Source: Diaminobutyricibacter sp049994905 (GTDB lineage Bacteria > Actinomycetota > Actinomycetes > Actinomycetales > Microbacteriaceae). Taken from it: 64,000 nt of DNA. Below the pieces are notes generated by a model that saw only the letters and a list, made by a program, of their open reading frames with translations, ran no database searches and was not told the origin of the DNA. The stretch's first letter is position 1; every line of letters starts with the position of its first letter. The DNA lies in contig NZ_CP188258.1 in the NCBI RefSeq assembly GCF_049994905.1, positions 992,001 through 1,056,000 of the forward strand, given 5' to 3'. The position numbers were made by a program, and so were the translations under genes. This document shows, piece by piece, positions 8,783-17,699 of this stretch.

Positions 8783-9355
8783 ATGACAGTGACGACACTG
8801 ATCGTTCTCGCACATCCGGATCTCGCCCGCTCGCACATCGCTGCTCCGCTCGCTGCGGGTGTCGCCGACCTTCCCGGCGTCACCGTGCGAGACCTTGCTG
8901 CGCTGTATCCGGATGGTGCCATCGACATCGAGGCGGAGCAGCGCGCGCTCGAGGCGGCCGACACCGTCGTGCTGCAGTACCCGACGTACTGGTATTCGCC
9001 GCCCGGCATGCTGAAGGCCTGGATGGACGCGGTGCTCCTCATGGGATGGGCATACGGCCAGAGCAAGCCCGGCGTCCTCGCGGGCAAAGGCTTTCGGGTC
9101 GTCACGTCGACCGGTGGAATCGAGGCCGCATACTCACCGGACGGGTTCCACGGCTTTGCGTTCGACGACGTGCTGATCCCCATGCGTGCGATCGCGCGGC
9201 GGCTCGGGATGCGCTGGCTCAAGCCCCTCGTCGTACACGGTGTGCGCGATGTCACCCCAGCCGAACTCGATGGCTTCGTCGGCGAGTACCGCCGGATGCT
9301 GCAGGGCGACGCCGAGGGCGCGACGGCGGCCGCCGCGGTCCTCGCTGCCGCCTGA
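8783..9355 (+). CDS. NAD(P)H-dependent oxidoreductase, flavodoxin-fold (quinone reductase/KefF-like)
   Basis: This 190-residue protein has the flavodoxin-like fold of the NQO1/KefF/MdaB family: LIVLAHPDLARSHI at the N-terminus, VVLQYPTYWYSPPGMLKAWMD (FMN/FAD contact and substrate loop) and TSTGG near residue 110. Such enzymes reduce quinones by two electrons using NAD(P)H. It lies directly behind the TetR gene with a GAAAGG site, so one autoregulated transcript is likely. It converges on the DUF389 gene with only 10 bases between stops. Confidence 0.85.
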   Translation: MTVTTLIVLAHPDLARSHIAAPLAAGVADLPGVTVRDLAALYPDGAIDIEAEQRALEAADTVVLQYPTYWYSPPGMLKAWMDAVLLMGWAYGQSKPGVLAGKGFRVVTSTGGIEAAYSPDGFHGFAFDDVLIPMRAIARRLGMRWLKPLVVHGVRDVTPAELDGFVGEYRRMLQGDAEGATAAAAVLAAA

Positions 9356-9365
9356 CCGCGGTCGC

Positions 9366-10367
9366 TCAGGGCGACGGCGTGCGGAGGTCGACCGTATACG
9401 ACGGAACGAGGTCGACCTGGATGCCTGACGGGTCGACCCCGGCCTTCTCCAGCCGGGCTTCGAGCGTGTCCGTTGCGGGCACGGGCGGCGCGCCCGTCAC
9501 GCGCACGAGGTATGTCCCGTTCGCCGTGGTCACGCTCACGAGATTCCAGCCCGTGCTCTGTGCCCACGATTGTGCGACCGTGCGGATCGAGCTCTGCCGG
9601 GCGGTCTGCACGGCGAGCCTCACCGAGGCGATCCCGAGCGGGATCGCGACGATCACGACCATTGCTCCGATCACGACGAAGGCATTGCGCCGCTTGATGG
9701 GCCGGCCGGTGTCGACATCGCCCGGTGACGGGCGTGCCCCGTAGACCGCGAGGATCACGATCCCGGTGGCCAGGATCGCCGCCACGTTCGTCAGGAACAG
9801 CAGCAGCGCACCGGCCGCCTGTGCGGGAGCACCCGACTGAAGCGTCAGCCCGACCACGGTGAGGGGAGGCACCAGCGAGATCGCGATCGCGACGCCGGGC
9901 AGCGTGTCCGAGATATCCGACCGGACCAGCGCGACCGCGCCGACCGCCCCGGTGGCGAGGGCCGCGACCAGGTCGATGAGGTCGGGGGATACCCGGCTCG
10001 CAACCTCGGGATCCGTGGCCGCGACGACCGGCTCGGAGACGAGCAGCCCGACGACGAAGCCGACGGCGATGGAAGCAAGCGCGCCGAGGACGACGAGCAC
10101 GATGGAGCGCACGAGGTTCACTCCGTCGGCGAGCACGGTCGACAGGCTGATGCCCTGGATCGGAAGCATCATCGGGGCCACGATCATCGCGCCGATCACG
10201 GTCGCCGACGAGTTCGCGACGACACCGGATGCGGCGATCACCGACGACAGTCCGAGCAGCAGCCAGAAGCGGGTCAGCCGCCGCCTCCGCTCGGCCCCTT
10301 CGAAGAGGACTGCGTTGCGCATTGCAGCAACGTCGTTGCGAACGTCGTCCGGCACCTCCGGGGACAT
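9366..10367 (-). CDS. DUF389 family membrane protein
   Basis: The 333-residue sequence has a short soluble N-terminus followed by about seven hydrophobic segments. The second carries the family hallmark SATVIGAMIVAPMMLPIQG, and a later one reads AIAISLVPPLTVVG. It ends with a soluble domain of about 70 residues. DUF389 (TIGR00341/TIGR00271) proteins are polytopic membrane proteins of unknown function. A GGAGG site lies six bases before the ATG. No genomic partner is evident. Confidence 0.85.
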   Translation of the reverse strand: MSPEVPDDVRNDVAAMRNAVLFEGAERRRRLTRFWLLLGLSSVIAASGVVANSSATVIGAMIVAPMMLPIQGISLSTVLADGVNLVRSIVLVVLGALASIAVGFVVGLLVSEPVVAATDPEVASRVSPDLIDLVAALATGAVGAVALVRSDISDTLPGVAIAISLVPPLTVVGLTLQSGAPAQAAGALLLFLTNVAAILATGIVILAVYGARPSPGDVDTGRPIKRRNAFVVIGAMVVIVAIPLGIASVRLAVQTARQSSIRTVAQSWAQSTGWNLVSVTTANGTYLVRVTGAPPVPATDTLEARLEKAGVDPSGIQVDLVPSYTVDLRTPSP

Positions 10368-10499
10368 CCCGCACCTCCCGGTTCGGCCCGTCCTGCTACC
10401 CAGAGGCTATCCCCGCCGAGATGACGCGGGCAACGCATCGCGGCTGAGTGCGGCTACAGTTCGTGCGAAGGCCAGCCACGCTCGTCCGCGCAGAGCTAC

Positions 10500-10718
10500 C
10501 TATCGGTCGTCGGCATCGTTCACCTCCAGTTCGACATCCAAGGCGTTGAGGGCGTCGAACACCAGTCGTACCTGCGCGGTACCTTTGCCGGATTCGAACT
10601 CGTTCACCCAGCGCCTGGATACGCCGGCACGCTCAGCCAGTTCCTCCTGCGTCCAGCCTCGGGCTTCCCTTCTATCGCGGATGAGCGCCCCGAGTTCCGT
10701 TGGTCGTCTCACCAGCAC
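10500..10718 (-). CDS. Small XRE-family helix-turn-helix regulator (HipB-like)
   Basis: The start is a GTG at 10718 because GAGGAGG lies just upstream; longer in-frame starts would run through the operator array. The 72-residue product is a single HTH domain: LGALIRDRREARGWTQEELAERAGVSRRW, then WVNEFESGK. This resembles the DNA-binding partner of HipA-type systems, but no hipA gene is adjacent. It is divergent from the serine hydrolase and peptide-import genes. Three matching operators fill the gap upstream of its start, so it probably autoregulates and controls the peptide locus. Confidence 0.85.
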   Translation of the reverse strand: MLVRRPTELGALIRDRREARGWTQEELAERAGVSRRWVNEFESGKGTAQVRLVFDALNALDVELEVNDADDR

Positions 10719-10734
10719 GGTCTTCCTCCTCTTT

Positions 10735-10804
10735 GTTACCGATCGCTCACAATCTACCGAAGTAACCGAGCGATTACACAACCCTAAAGTAATCGATCGG
10801 TCAC
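10735..10804. promoter_or_regulatory. Array of three 16-base operators spaced exactly 27 bases apart
   Basis: The sites are GTTACCGATCGCTCAC (10735-10750), GTAACCGAGCGATTAC (10762-10777) and GTAATCGATCGGTCAC (10789-10804). Each is an imperfect palindrome of consensus GTAACCGATCGGTTAC. The starts are 27 bases apart, about 2.5 helical turns, so neighbouring sites face opposite sides of the helix. The XRE protein encoded at 10500-10718 is the likely ligand. Confidence 0.88.
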
Positions 10805-10886
10805 ATGTGCAGGCGGACGAATGGCGACCCGATTAACTGTCCGATCGGACGAAAAGGCGGCCGTTCGCTTTTCTTATGGTGATGGA

Positions 10887-12272
10887 ATGAAGTCACTAGA
10901 CGAGATCCAGGCGTTCATCGACACCGAGTTCGCGGGCCTCGTCCGCGACCACAAGGTTCCGGGCGCAGCCATCGCCGTGCTCAAGGACGGTCAGATCATC
11001 GACGGCGCCGGCGGCGTGCTCAGCACCTCGACGCTCGTCGACGCGACGCCCGACTCGGTCTTCCAGATCGGGTCGATCACGAAGGTGTGGACGGCGACGC
11101 TCGTCCTGCAGCTCGTCGACGACGGACTGCTCGATCTCGACCTGCCGATCCAGACCTACGTCACCGACTTCCACCTCGCCGACGAGGCATCCGCCGCAAG
11201 CATCACCACGCGTCAGCTGCTCAGCCACCAGGGCGGCTTCGAAGGCGACGTCTTCACAGACACCGGCCGCGGTGAGGATGCGATCGCGAAATACGTCACC
11301 TCGATCGCCGAACTTCCGCAGCTGTTCTCGCCCGGCGAGCTGTTCTCATACAACAACGTCGGCTTCTCCATCCTCGGCCGCCTCGTCGAGGTGCTCCGCG
11401 AGAAGACCTGGGAGCAGGCCCTGGTCGACCACATCGTCACCCCGCTCGGGCTCACCCACGTTGCTCCGAGTGCCTACGAGGCGATCCTCCACCGTGCGGC
11501 CGTCGGCCACGTCGGACCGGGCGAGGACGGCGTCGAGATCGCAGCCCCCGTCTGGGCGCTCGCCCGTTCGAACGAACCGGCCGGCTCAATGCTTGCCATG
11601 CGTCCCCGCGACCTCGTGAGCTTCGTCAAGATGCACCTCGACGGTGGCACGGCGCCGGACGGCACGCGCATCCTCTCGGCGGACTCCGTCGCAGCCATGC
11701 AGACGAAGCATGTCGACCTGCCGCGCCTGACCGGCATGGGCGACGCCTGGGGCCTCGGCTGGGAGATCATCGACAGCTCGGCGCCCACTGTGCTGGGCCA
11801 CGACGGCGGCACCATCGGCCAGGCGGCCTTCCTGCGCATCGTCCCCGAGGCGGGGCTGGCTGTCGCAATGCTCACCAACGGCGGTGACGTGTTCGGCCTC
11901 TTCGAGTCCGCGGTCGCCCGCATCCTCGCCGAGGTCGCCGGGGTCACGCTGCCCGGCCACCCCCTCCCGCCGGAGGAACACGCCGCCGTCGACGCGACGC
12001 CGTACCTCGGTCTCTACTCCGACACCATCTACGACATCGTCGTCAGCCAGGACGAGGACGGCCGCGTCTGGATCGACCGCACGCCGAAGGACATCATCGC
12101 CGAGATCGGCGGGAAGCCGGATCGCAGCGAGCTCGTCGCCTTCGGAAAGGACTCGCTGATCCAGCTCGAGGGGCAGCGCGGCATCCACCCGATCTACGCC
12201 TTCCTCGGTGACGCCGGCGACGGCAAGGCGAAGTACATCCACTACGGCCGCGTCGTCACGCGCGCCTCCTAG
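10887..12272 (+). CDS. Serine hydrolase of the class C beta-lactamase/D-aminopeptidase (S12) family
   Basis: A 461-residue S12-family protein with Ser63-Ile-Thr-Lys66 (nucleophile and base), Tyr155-Asn-Asn157 (YxN) and HDGGTIGQ replacing the KTG box. It has no signal peptide, so it probably acts in the cytosol. S12 members include DD-peptidases, D-aminopeptidases and esterases. It is clearly related to the C-terminal half of the fusion protein at 17700-21062 (shared FQIGS-I-S/T-KVWTA, DVFTDTGRG and AFLRI blocks). ATG 10887 was chosen as the domain start, though no strong ribosome site precedes it. It begins the peptide-utilisation locus; D-aminopeptidase activity is inferred from that. Confidence 0.82.
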   Translation: MKSLDEIQAFIDTEFAGLVRDHKVPGAAIAVLKDGQIIDGAGGVLSTSTLVDATPDSVFQIGSITKVWTATLVLQLVDDGLLDLDLPIQTYVTDFHLADEASAASITTRQLLSHQGGFEGDVFTDTGRGEDAIAKYVTSIAELPQLFSPGELFSYNNVGFSILGRLVEVLREKTWEQALVDHIVTPLGLTHVAPSAYEAILHRAAVGHVGPGEDGVEIAAPVWALARSNEPAGSMLAMRPRDLVSFVKMHLDGGTAPDGTRILSADSVAAMQTKHVDLPRLTGMGDAWGLGWEIIDSSAPTVLGHDGGTIGQAAFLRIVPEAGLAVAMLTNGGDVFGLFESAVARILAEVAGVTLPGHPLPPEEHAAVDATPYLGLYSDTIYDIVVSQDEDGRVWIDRTPKDIIAEIGGKPDRSELVAFGKDSLIQLEGQRGIHPIYAFLGDAGDGKAKYIHYGRVVTRAS

Positions 12273-12324
12273 ACCCACCTACCGCGTCCACAGCAGTACG
12301 CCACCAGCAGAAAGAGCATCCTTC

Positions 12325-13920
12325 ATGAAATCAATCAGGAAACCTGCGATCGCGGCCATCGTCGCGGCCGTCGCCGTGTCCTCCCTCGCCGGGTGCGCAG
12401 CCGGCGCAAGCACGGGGTCGTCCTCGGCCAACTACGCCGACGGAAAGGCGTTCACGCTTGCCCTCAGCGCAGACCCCGGCAACCTCGACCCGCAGGCCTC
12501 CGCCGTCAGCGCCCTCTTCGCTCTGACCCACTTCGCATACGACCCTCTCGTCAACGTCGACGCCAAGGGCAAGATCACCAGTGGCCTGGCGAATGCGTGG
12601 AAGCTCGACGGCACCACCGCGACGTTCACGATGAAGAAGGGCGTCACCTGCTCCGACGGCTCCACCTTCACGGCGAAGACCGCCGCGGCCAACATCACCT
12701 GGGTCGAGGCCCCGGCGAACAAGAGCCCGTTCCTCGGCGCCTTCATCCCCGCCGGAATCACCGCCGCCTCCGACGATTCGGCCGGCACGGTCACCCTCAC
12801 CCTCTCGTCGCCTGCGCCGTTCCTGCTGCAGAGCATCGCCAACCTGCCGATGGTCTGCGACGCCGGACTCGCCGACCGCTCCAAGCTGGCCACGGCCACG
12901 ATCGGCACCGGCCCATACGTTCTCACCGAAGCCGTTGCGAACGACCACTACACGTACAAGGTCAACAAGAAGTACACCTGGGGCCCCGGCGGCGCCAGTA
13001 CGAGCGCCAAGGGCACGCCGACGACGGTCACGGCGAAGGTGATCCCGAACGAGACCACCGCGGCCAACCTGCTGCTCTCGGGCCAGGTGAACTCGGCGGA
13101 GATCATCGGGCCGGACGCCGCGCGACTCGCGGCGGCGAAGCTGTTCACCCAGAACACGCCGGCCCTGATCGGTGAGCAGTGGTACAACAACACCGGCAGC
13201 CACCCGACGACCGACCCGGCCGTGCGCATGGCGCTCACCCAGGCGCTCGACCTGCCCCAGTTGCAGAAGGTCATCACGTCGGGCAAGGGCACGGCCGCGA
13301 CCAGCTTCGCCGTCGTCCCGCCTGTCGCCTGCACGGTCGACTCCGTGTCCAAGGCTCTGCCCAAGAAGGACATCGCTGCAGCGAAGGCGGCGCTCGACGC
13401 GGCCGGCTGGGTTGTCGGCTCTGACGGCGTCCGTGCCAAGAACGGTGTCAAGCTCGACCTGACCTTCCTCTACGACTCCACGCTCGGAACGGGCGGCGTC
13501 GCCGCCTCGGAGCTCGCGACGAAGGCCTGGGATGCCATCGGCGCGAAGGTCACGGCCACCCAGCAGGATGCGACGGCCATTTCGGGTGCCCTGTTCGGCA
13601 CCGGAGCCTGGGACATCGCGTGGGAGCCGCTCAACGTGAACAGCCCCGACCAGCTCGTCGGCTTCCTGTCCGGCCCCGCGGCGCCCAAGGGCACCAACTT
13701 CGCGAACGTCCAGAACGCGGACTACTCGTCGAACGTCGCCAAGGCGATGACGATGAACGGCACAGAGGGCTGCCAGACCTGGGCTGACGCCGAGACGGCG
13801 CTCGTGAAGGCCGCCGACGTAGTGCCGTTCGCCAACAACGTCGTCAAGACGTTCGGCAAGGGCGCAGTGTTCCAGCAGATCGGCGAGATCGTGCCGACCA
13901 GCATCCGGATGCTCGGCTGA
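12325..13920 (+). CDS. ABC transporter substrate-binding lipoprotein, peptide type (SBP_bac_5)
   Basis: This 531-residue protein begins with a lipoprotein signal ending in the lipobox SSLAGC, with Cys24 as the lipidation site. It continues with the family 5 oligopeptide-binding fold (DPGNLDPQASAVSA near the N-terminus and the ALDLPQLQKVI region). A short AGAAAGAG site precedes the ATG at 12325. It would capture peptides outside the membrane for the permeases encoded next. In this locus, flanked by a D-specific-type hydrolase and an amino-acid racemase, its ligands may be peptidoglycan-like or other D-residue peptides; that is inference. Confidence 0.9.
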   Translation: MKSIRKPAIAAIVAAVAVSSLAGCAAGASTGSSSANYADGKAFTLALSADPGNLDPQASAVSALFALTHFAYDPLVNVDAKGKITSGLANAWKLDGTTATFTMKKGVTCSDGSTFTAKTAAANITWVEAPANKSPFLGAFIPAGITAASDDSAGTVTLTLSSPAPFLLQSIANLPMVCDAGLADRSKLATATIGTGPYVLTEAVANDHYTYKVNKKYTWGPGGASTSAKGTPTTVTAKVIPNETTAANLLLSGQVNSAEIIGPDAARLAAAKLFTQNTPALIGEQWYNNTGSHPTTDPAVRMALTQALDLPQLQKVITSGKGTAATSFAVVPPVACTVDSVSKALPKKDIAAAKAALDAAGWVVGSDGVRAKNGVKLDLTFLYDSTLGTGGVAASELATKAWDAIGAKVTATQQDATAISGALFGTGAWDIAWEPLNVNSPDQLVGFLSGPAAPKGTNFANVQNADYSSNVAKAMTMNGTEGCQTWADAETALVKAADVVPFANNVVKTFGKGAVFQQIGEIVPTSIRMLG

Positions 13921-13990
13921 CCGCACACCGCTCCGCACGCACCACAAGCACCACCCGTTCCACCGCACCAATCAGTAAGGAAACCACGGC

Positions 13991-14986
13991 ATGACATCAG
14001 CAGTCGCCCTGCCGGCAGAAGAGATTCGCACCACCGGCGATCGTCGCTGGCAGCGCTTCGCGATCCGCCGGTCAGGGCGACTCCTGGTGTCGCTGTGGGT
14101 TCTCGTCACAGCGTCGTTCCTCATGATCCACCTCGTGCCGGGCGACCCGATCCGGGCGGCGATGGGCGCGACGACGCCACTGGCCGTCGTCAACGCCCGG
14201 CGCGAAGCGCTCGGACTCAACGAGCCGCTCTGGCAGCAGTACCTGCACTACCTGCAGGGCGTGTTCACCGGAAACCTCGGCGAGTCCATCGGCTCCCAGC
14301 TCCCGGTGGCGCAGGTGATCGGCCAGCGGCTCGCTGCGACGGCCGCACTCGCCGGTCTCGCCTTCCTGCTCGCGATCGTGATCGCCGTGCCGATCGGCGT
14401 CGCCGTCGCCGTGGCCACCCGGCGATCGCGGGGCCGCCGCCTCGAACTGGGGTTCACCGCCGGCAGCGTCTTCCTCTCGACGATCCCCGACTTCCTCCTG
14501 GGCGTCGCCCTCGTCTTCGTGTTCGGCGTCACCCTCGGGTGGCTGCCGGTCGCCGGACGGGACAGCGCCGCCTCCTACATCCTCCCGGTGATCGCACTCG
14601 CCCTCGGCCCGGCGGCCGTGCTCGCCCGTATCGTGCGGGTCGAGATGCTCGGTGTGCTCGACGCCGACTACGTGCGCACCGCACGGGCGAAGCGTCTCAG
14701 GTCGTGGCGCATCCACCTCAGCCACGCCCTGCCGAACGCGCTCACGGCGACACTCACCCTCGCCGGGCTGCTGCTCAGCTCCCTGGTGGTCGGCACCGTG
14801 CTGGTCGAGAACGTGTTCGCGTGGCCCGGGCTCGGCAGCACCATCGTGCAGTCGATCCAGACCAAGGACTACCCGCTCGTGCAGGCCACCGTGCTCGTCT
14901 ACGGCGTCGGCGTGCTCCTCGTGAACACCATCGTCGACGTCGTGCTGGCCTTGCTCGACCCGCGCTCGACCGTTGCGGAGCACTGA
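13991..14986 (+). CDS. Peptide ABC transporter permease, DppB type
   Basis: A 331-residue permease with six predicted membrane spans. The first follows a charged cytoplasmic N-terminus (RRSGRLLVSLWVLVTASFLMIHLVPGDPIR), and the EAA coupling loop is seen in DADYVRTARAKRLRSWRIHL. This is the DppB/OppB class with the usual large periplasmic loop after the first span. GTAAGGA lies 11 bases before the ATG. Its stop overlaps the start of the permease-ATPase fusion (TGATGA), so the subunits are co-translated. Confidence 0.92.
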   Translation: MTSAVALPAEEIRTTGDRRWQRFAIRRSGRLLVSLWVLVTASFLMIHLVPGDPIRAAMGATTPLAVVNARREALGLNEPLWQQYLHYLQGVFTGNLGESIGSQLPVAQVIGQRLAATAALAGLAFLLAIVIAVPIGVAVAVATRRSRGRRLELGFTAGSVFLSTIPDFLLGVALVFVFGVTLGWLPVAGRDSAASYILPVIALALGPAAVLARIVRVEMLGVLDADYVRTARAKRLRSWRIHLSHALPNALTATLTLAGLLLSSLVVGTVLVENVFAWPGLGSTIVQSIQTKDYPLVQATVLVYGVGVLLVNTIVDVVLALLDPRSTVAEH

Positions 14987-16926
14987 TGAAAGCCATCCGG
15001 CGCACCATGCGCACCCCTCTGGGCATCGCAGCGATCGTGCTTCTCGCCCTCGTGCTCGCGACGGCCGTCTTCGCCCCCATCCTCTGGGGTGAGAAAGCGG
15101 ATGCGGTCAACACGAACGACCTGCTGGCCGGGCCGTCGCCCGAGCACTGGATCGGAACAGACAACCTGGGCCGCGACCTCTTCTACCGGGTTCTCGTGGC
15201 GACCCGGCTCTCCATCGTGCTCGCGCTGTTCGCGACCCTCGTCTCGGTCGTGATCGGCCTCGTCCTCGGTGTCCTCCCGCTCCTGCTCGGGCCGCGTTTC
15301 GGTCGCGTGATCACCTGGATCGTCGGCATCGCCGTCGCCTTCCCCGGCCTGCTCCTCGCACTCTTCTTCGCGGTGATCTTCGGCACCGGCTGGCTGGGCG
15401 CCGTGCTGGCCATCGGCATCGCCGGAGCCCCGTCGTTCGCCCGGCTCTGCCAGACACTCATCGCCGGTGTGGCGTCGCGCGACTACATCGCAGCCGCGCG
15501 GGTGGGCGGCGTCGGCCGCTTCCGGGTGCTCTCGCGCCACGTGCTTCCGAACATCGGCGAGCCCCTGATCGTGAACGCGACGATCGGTGCCGGCGGAACC
15601 CTGCTGGCGTTCGCCGGCCTCTCGTTCCTGGGCCTCGGCGTTCAGCCGCCCGGGTACGACTGGGGCCGACTCATGGGTGAGGGACTCTCGGGCATCTACG
15701 TCAATCCGCTCGCCGCGCTCGCCCCCGGCATCGCCGTGGTCATCGCCGGACTGGCGTTCAACCTCGTCGGAGAATCCGCCGCACGCGCACTCGGCATCGC
15801 GTCGGCGAACCCGATCACCGCCATCAAGAAGAAGGTCCAGCGCGGTCCCGCTGCGGCGGCCGCCCCCGCAGCGGTCCGCGAATCGGATGCCGTGCTCGAC
15901 GTGGAGGACCTGCACGTCAGCTTCCCCGGTGCCGCGGGTCCCGTGAGCCCCGTGCGCGGGATCACCTTCACCATCCAGCGGGGCGAGGCCGTCGGAATCG
16001 TCGGCGAATCCGGCTCGGGCAAGTCGCTCACGGCCTTGTCGGTCGCCCAGCTGGTCGAGCAGCCGGGCGAGGTGAAAGCCCGGAAGCTCGACTTCCAGGG
16101 CCACGCGCTCCTCGAGGGCGACCCCGCACGCCACCGCCGCCTTCTCGGCACGTCGCTCGCGATGGTGTTCCAGGACCCGATGACGTCGTTCAACCCCACC
16201 AAGCGCATGGGCGGACAGCTCTCCGAAGTGGCGATCGAGCACGAGGGGCTGAGCTCGAAGGACGCTCTCGCCAGGGCCGTCGACCGGTTCGGTTCGGTGA
16301 AGCTGCCCGACCCCGAGCGCCAGGTGAAGCAGTATCCCCACGAATTCTCGGGCGGCATGCGCCAACGCGCGATGATCGCGATGGGGCTGATGGCCACGCC
16401 GAAACTGATCATCGCCGATGAGCCGACGACGGCGCTCGACGTCACCGTGCAGCAGCAGGTACTCGCGCTGCTGCAGTCGATCCGCGAGCAGGACGACGTC
16501 GCCCTCCTCCTGATCAGCCACGACGTCTCGGTCGTCGCCGAGATCTGCGACCGGGTGCTCGTGATGTATGCGGGCCGCATCGTGGAGGACCTGCCGGCGC
16601 ACCAGCTCGCGACGGCAGCCCGGCATCCGTACACCCGTGCTCTGCTCGCGGCGGTTCCCGACATGACGACAGACATCGACCAGCCCCTGGCGACGGTGCC
16701 GGGGCGCCCGGTCGATCCCGCGCAGGTTCCGGCCGGCTGCGCCTACGCCGCGCGCTGCCCGCTCGCCGACGCCCGCTGCCGCAGTGTCGACCCGGAGCTC
16801 GTCACCGACGACGCCGGCAACCGCGTCGCCTGCTGGCACGCGGGGGAGCCGATCCAGCTCGGGATGCCCGCGCGGCTCCCGCTGCGCACGGAGATCGAAC
16901 GCGATGATGCGGAGGTCCTGGCATGA
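14986..16926 (+). CDS. Fused peptide ABC permease (DppC type) and ATP-binding subunit (DppD type)
   Basis: A 646-residue fusion. Residues about 1-275 are a DppC permease with an N-terminal span, HWIGTDNLGRDLFYRV, and the EAA loop SRDYIAAARVGGVGRFR. After a short linker, residues about 300-646 form a DppD ATPase with Walker A GESGSGKS (340-347), signature SGGMRQR, Walker B LIIADEPTTALD, and the C-terminal oligopeptide domain with clustered cysteines (GCAYAARCPLADARC). The frame is continuous through the junction. Fusions of this kind occur in actinobacterial Dpp/Opp systems. The fourth subunit overlaps its end by four bases. Confidence 0.9.
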   Translation: MKAIRRTMRTPLGIAAIVLLALVLATAVFAPILWGEKADAVNTNDLLAGPSPEHWIGTDNLGRDLFYRVLVATRLSIVLALFATLVSVVIGLVLGVLPLLLGPRFGRVITWIVGIAVAFPGLLLALFFAVIFGTGWLGAVLAIGIAGAPSFARLCQTLIAGVASRDYIAAARVGGVGRFRVLSRHVLPNIGEPLIVNATIGAGGTLLAFAGLSFLGLGVQPPGYDWGRLMGEGLSGIYVNPLAALAPGIAVVIAGLAFNLVGESAARALGIASANPITAIKKKVQRGPAAAAAPAAVRESDAVLDVEDLHVSFPGAAGPVSPVRGITFTIQRGEAVGIVGESGSGKSLTALSVAQLVEQPGEVKARKLDFQGHALLEGDPARHRRLLGTSLAMVFQDPMTSFNPTKRMGGQLSEVAIEHEGLSSKDALARAVDRFGSVKLPDPERQVKQYPHEFSGGMRQRAMIAMGLMATPKLIIADEPTTALDVTVQQQVLALLQSIREQDDVALLLISHDVSVVAEICDRVLVMYAGRIVEDLPAHQLATAARHPYTRALLAAVPDMTTDIDQPLATVPGRPVDPAQVPAGCAYAARCPLADARCRSVDPELVTDDAGNRVACWHAGEPIQLGMPARLPLRTEIERDDAEVLA

Positions 16927-17690
16927 GTGAACTCCGTTTCGACGACGTGACCGTGCGCTACGGTGCAGGGCGCACCGCGATGACCGCTGTCGACGGCGTC
17001 AGCCTGACGGTTCCGTCCGGGGAGGTCGTCGGCCTCGTCGGCGAGTCCGGCTCGGGCAAGTCGACCCTCGCGCGCACCGCCGTCGGCCTGTCGCCGGTCC
17101 ATTCGGGCCGCATCCTGCTCGACGGGTCCCCGATCGCCGCGCGCCGCGGGCGCCGCCCCCTGCAGATGGTCTTCCAGGACCCGTACTCGTCGCTCGACCC
17201 CCGCATGACGATCGGCGCCAGCATCGCCGAAATCCTCCCGCGCGGCCTCGGCCGCGGCGAACGGCGCGATGAGGTCGCGCGGCTTCTCGAACTCGTGCAC
17301 CTCGACAACACCCGCGCGCAGGCCTACCCGTCGGAGCTCTCCGGCGGACAACGCCAGCGGGTGGCCATCGCGCGAGCCCTCGCCGGCCGGCCGGAGGTGC
17401 TCGTCGCAGACGAGATCACCTCGGCACTCGACGTGTCGATCCAGGGTTCGATGCTCAACCTGGTGCGCGAACTGCAGGCCGAACTCGGACTGTCGATGCT
17501 CTTCATCTCGCACAACCTGGCTGTCGTGCGGTACGTGGCGAGCAGCGTCGCCGTCATGTACCGCGGGCGCATCGTCGAGCAGGGCCCGACGGCACAGGTA
17601 CTCGAAGAGCCGGAACATCCCTATACCCGCCAGCTGCTCTCCGCGATCCCGCGCCGAGTCCAGACAACACCAACCACCACCCACAAGTAA
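16923..17690 (+). CDS. Peptide ABC transporter ATP-binding protein, DppF type
   Basis: A 255-residue ATPase with Walker A GESGSGKST, signature LSGGQRQRVAIARAL, Walker B VLVADEITSALD and the H-loop SHNLAVV. It is the second ATPase of the Dpp-type importer and starts inside the stop codon of the permease-ATPase fusion. It lacks the long cysteine-containing C-terminal extension of DppD/DppF relatives, which may be why it is short. The S9/S12 fusion gene starts nine bases downstream with its own GTAAGGAG site. Confidence 0.91.
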   Translation: MSELRFDDVTVRYGAGRTAMTAVDGVSLTVPSGEVVGLVGESGSGKSTLARTAVGLSPVHSGRILLDGSPIAARRGRRPLQMVFQDPYSSLDPRMTIGASIAEILPRGLGRGERRDEVARLLELVHLDNTRAQAYPSELSGGQRQRVAIARALAGRPEVLVADEITSALDVSIQGSMLNLVRELQAELGLSMLFISHNLAVVRYVASSVAVMYRGRIVEQGPTAQVLEEPEHPYTRQLLSAIPRRVQTTPTTTHK

Positions 17691-17699
17691 GGAGTCCCC

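Noticed and set aside
10887..12272. Beta-lactamase antibiotic resistance
   Set aside because: The S12 family is broad; there is no signal peptide and the peptide-locus context favours a peptidase or esterase role.
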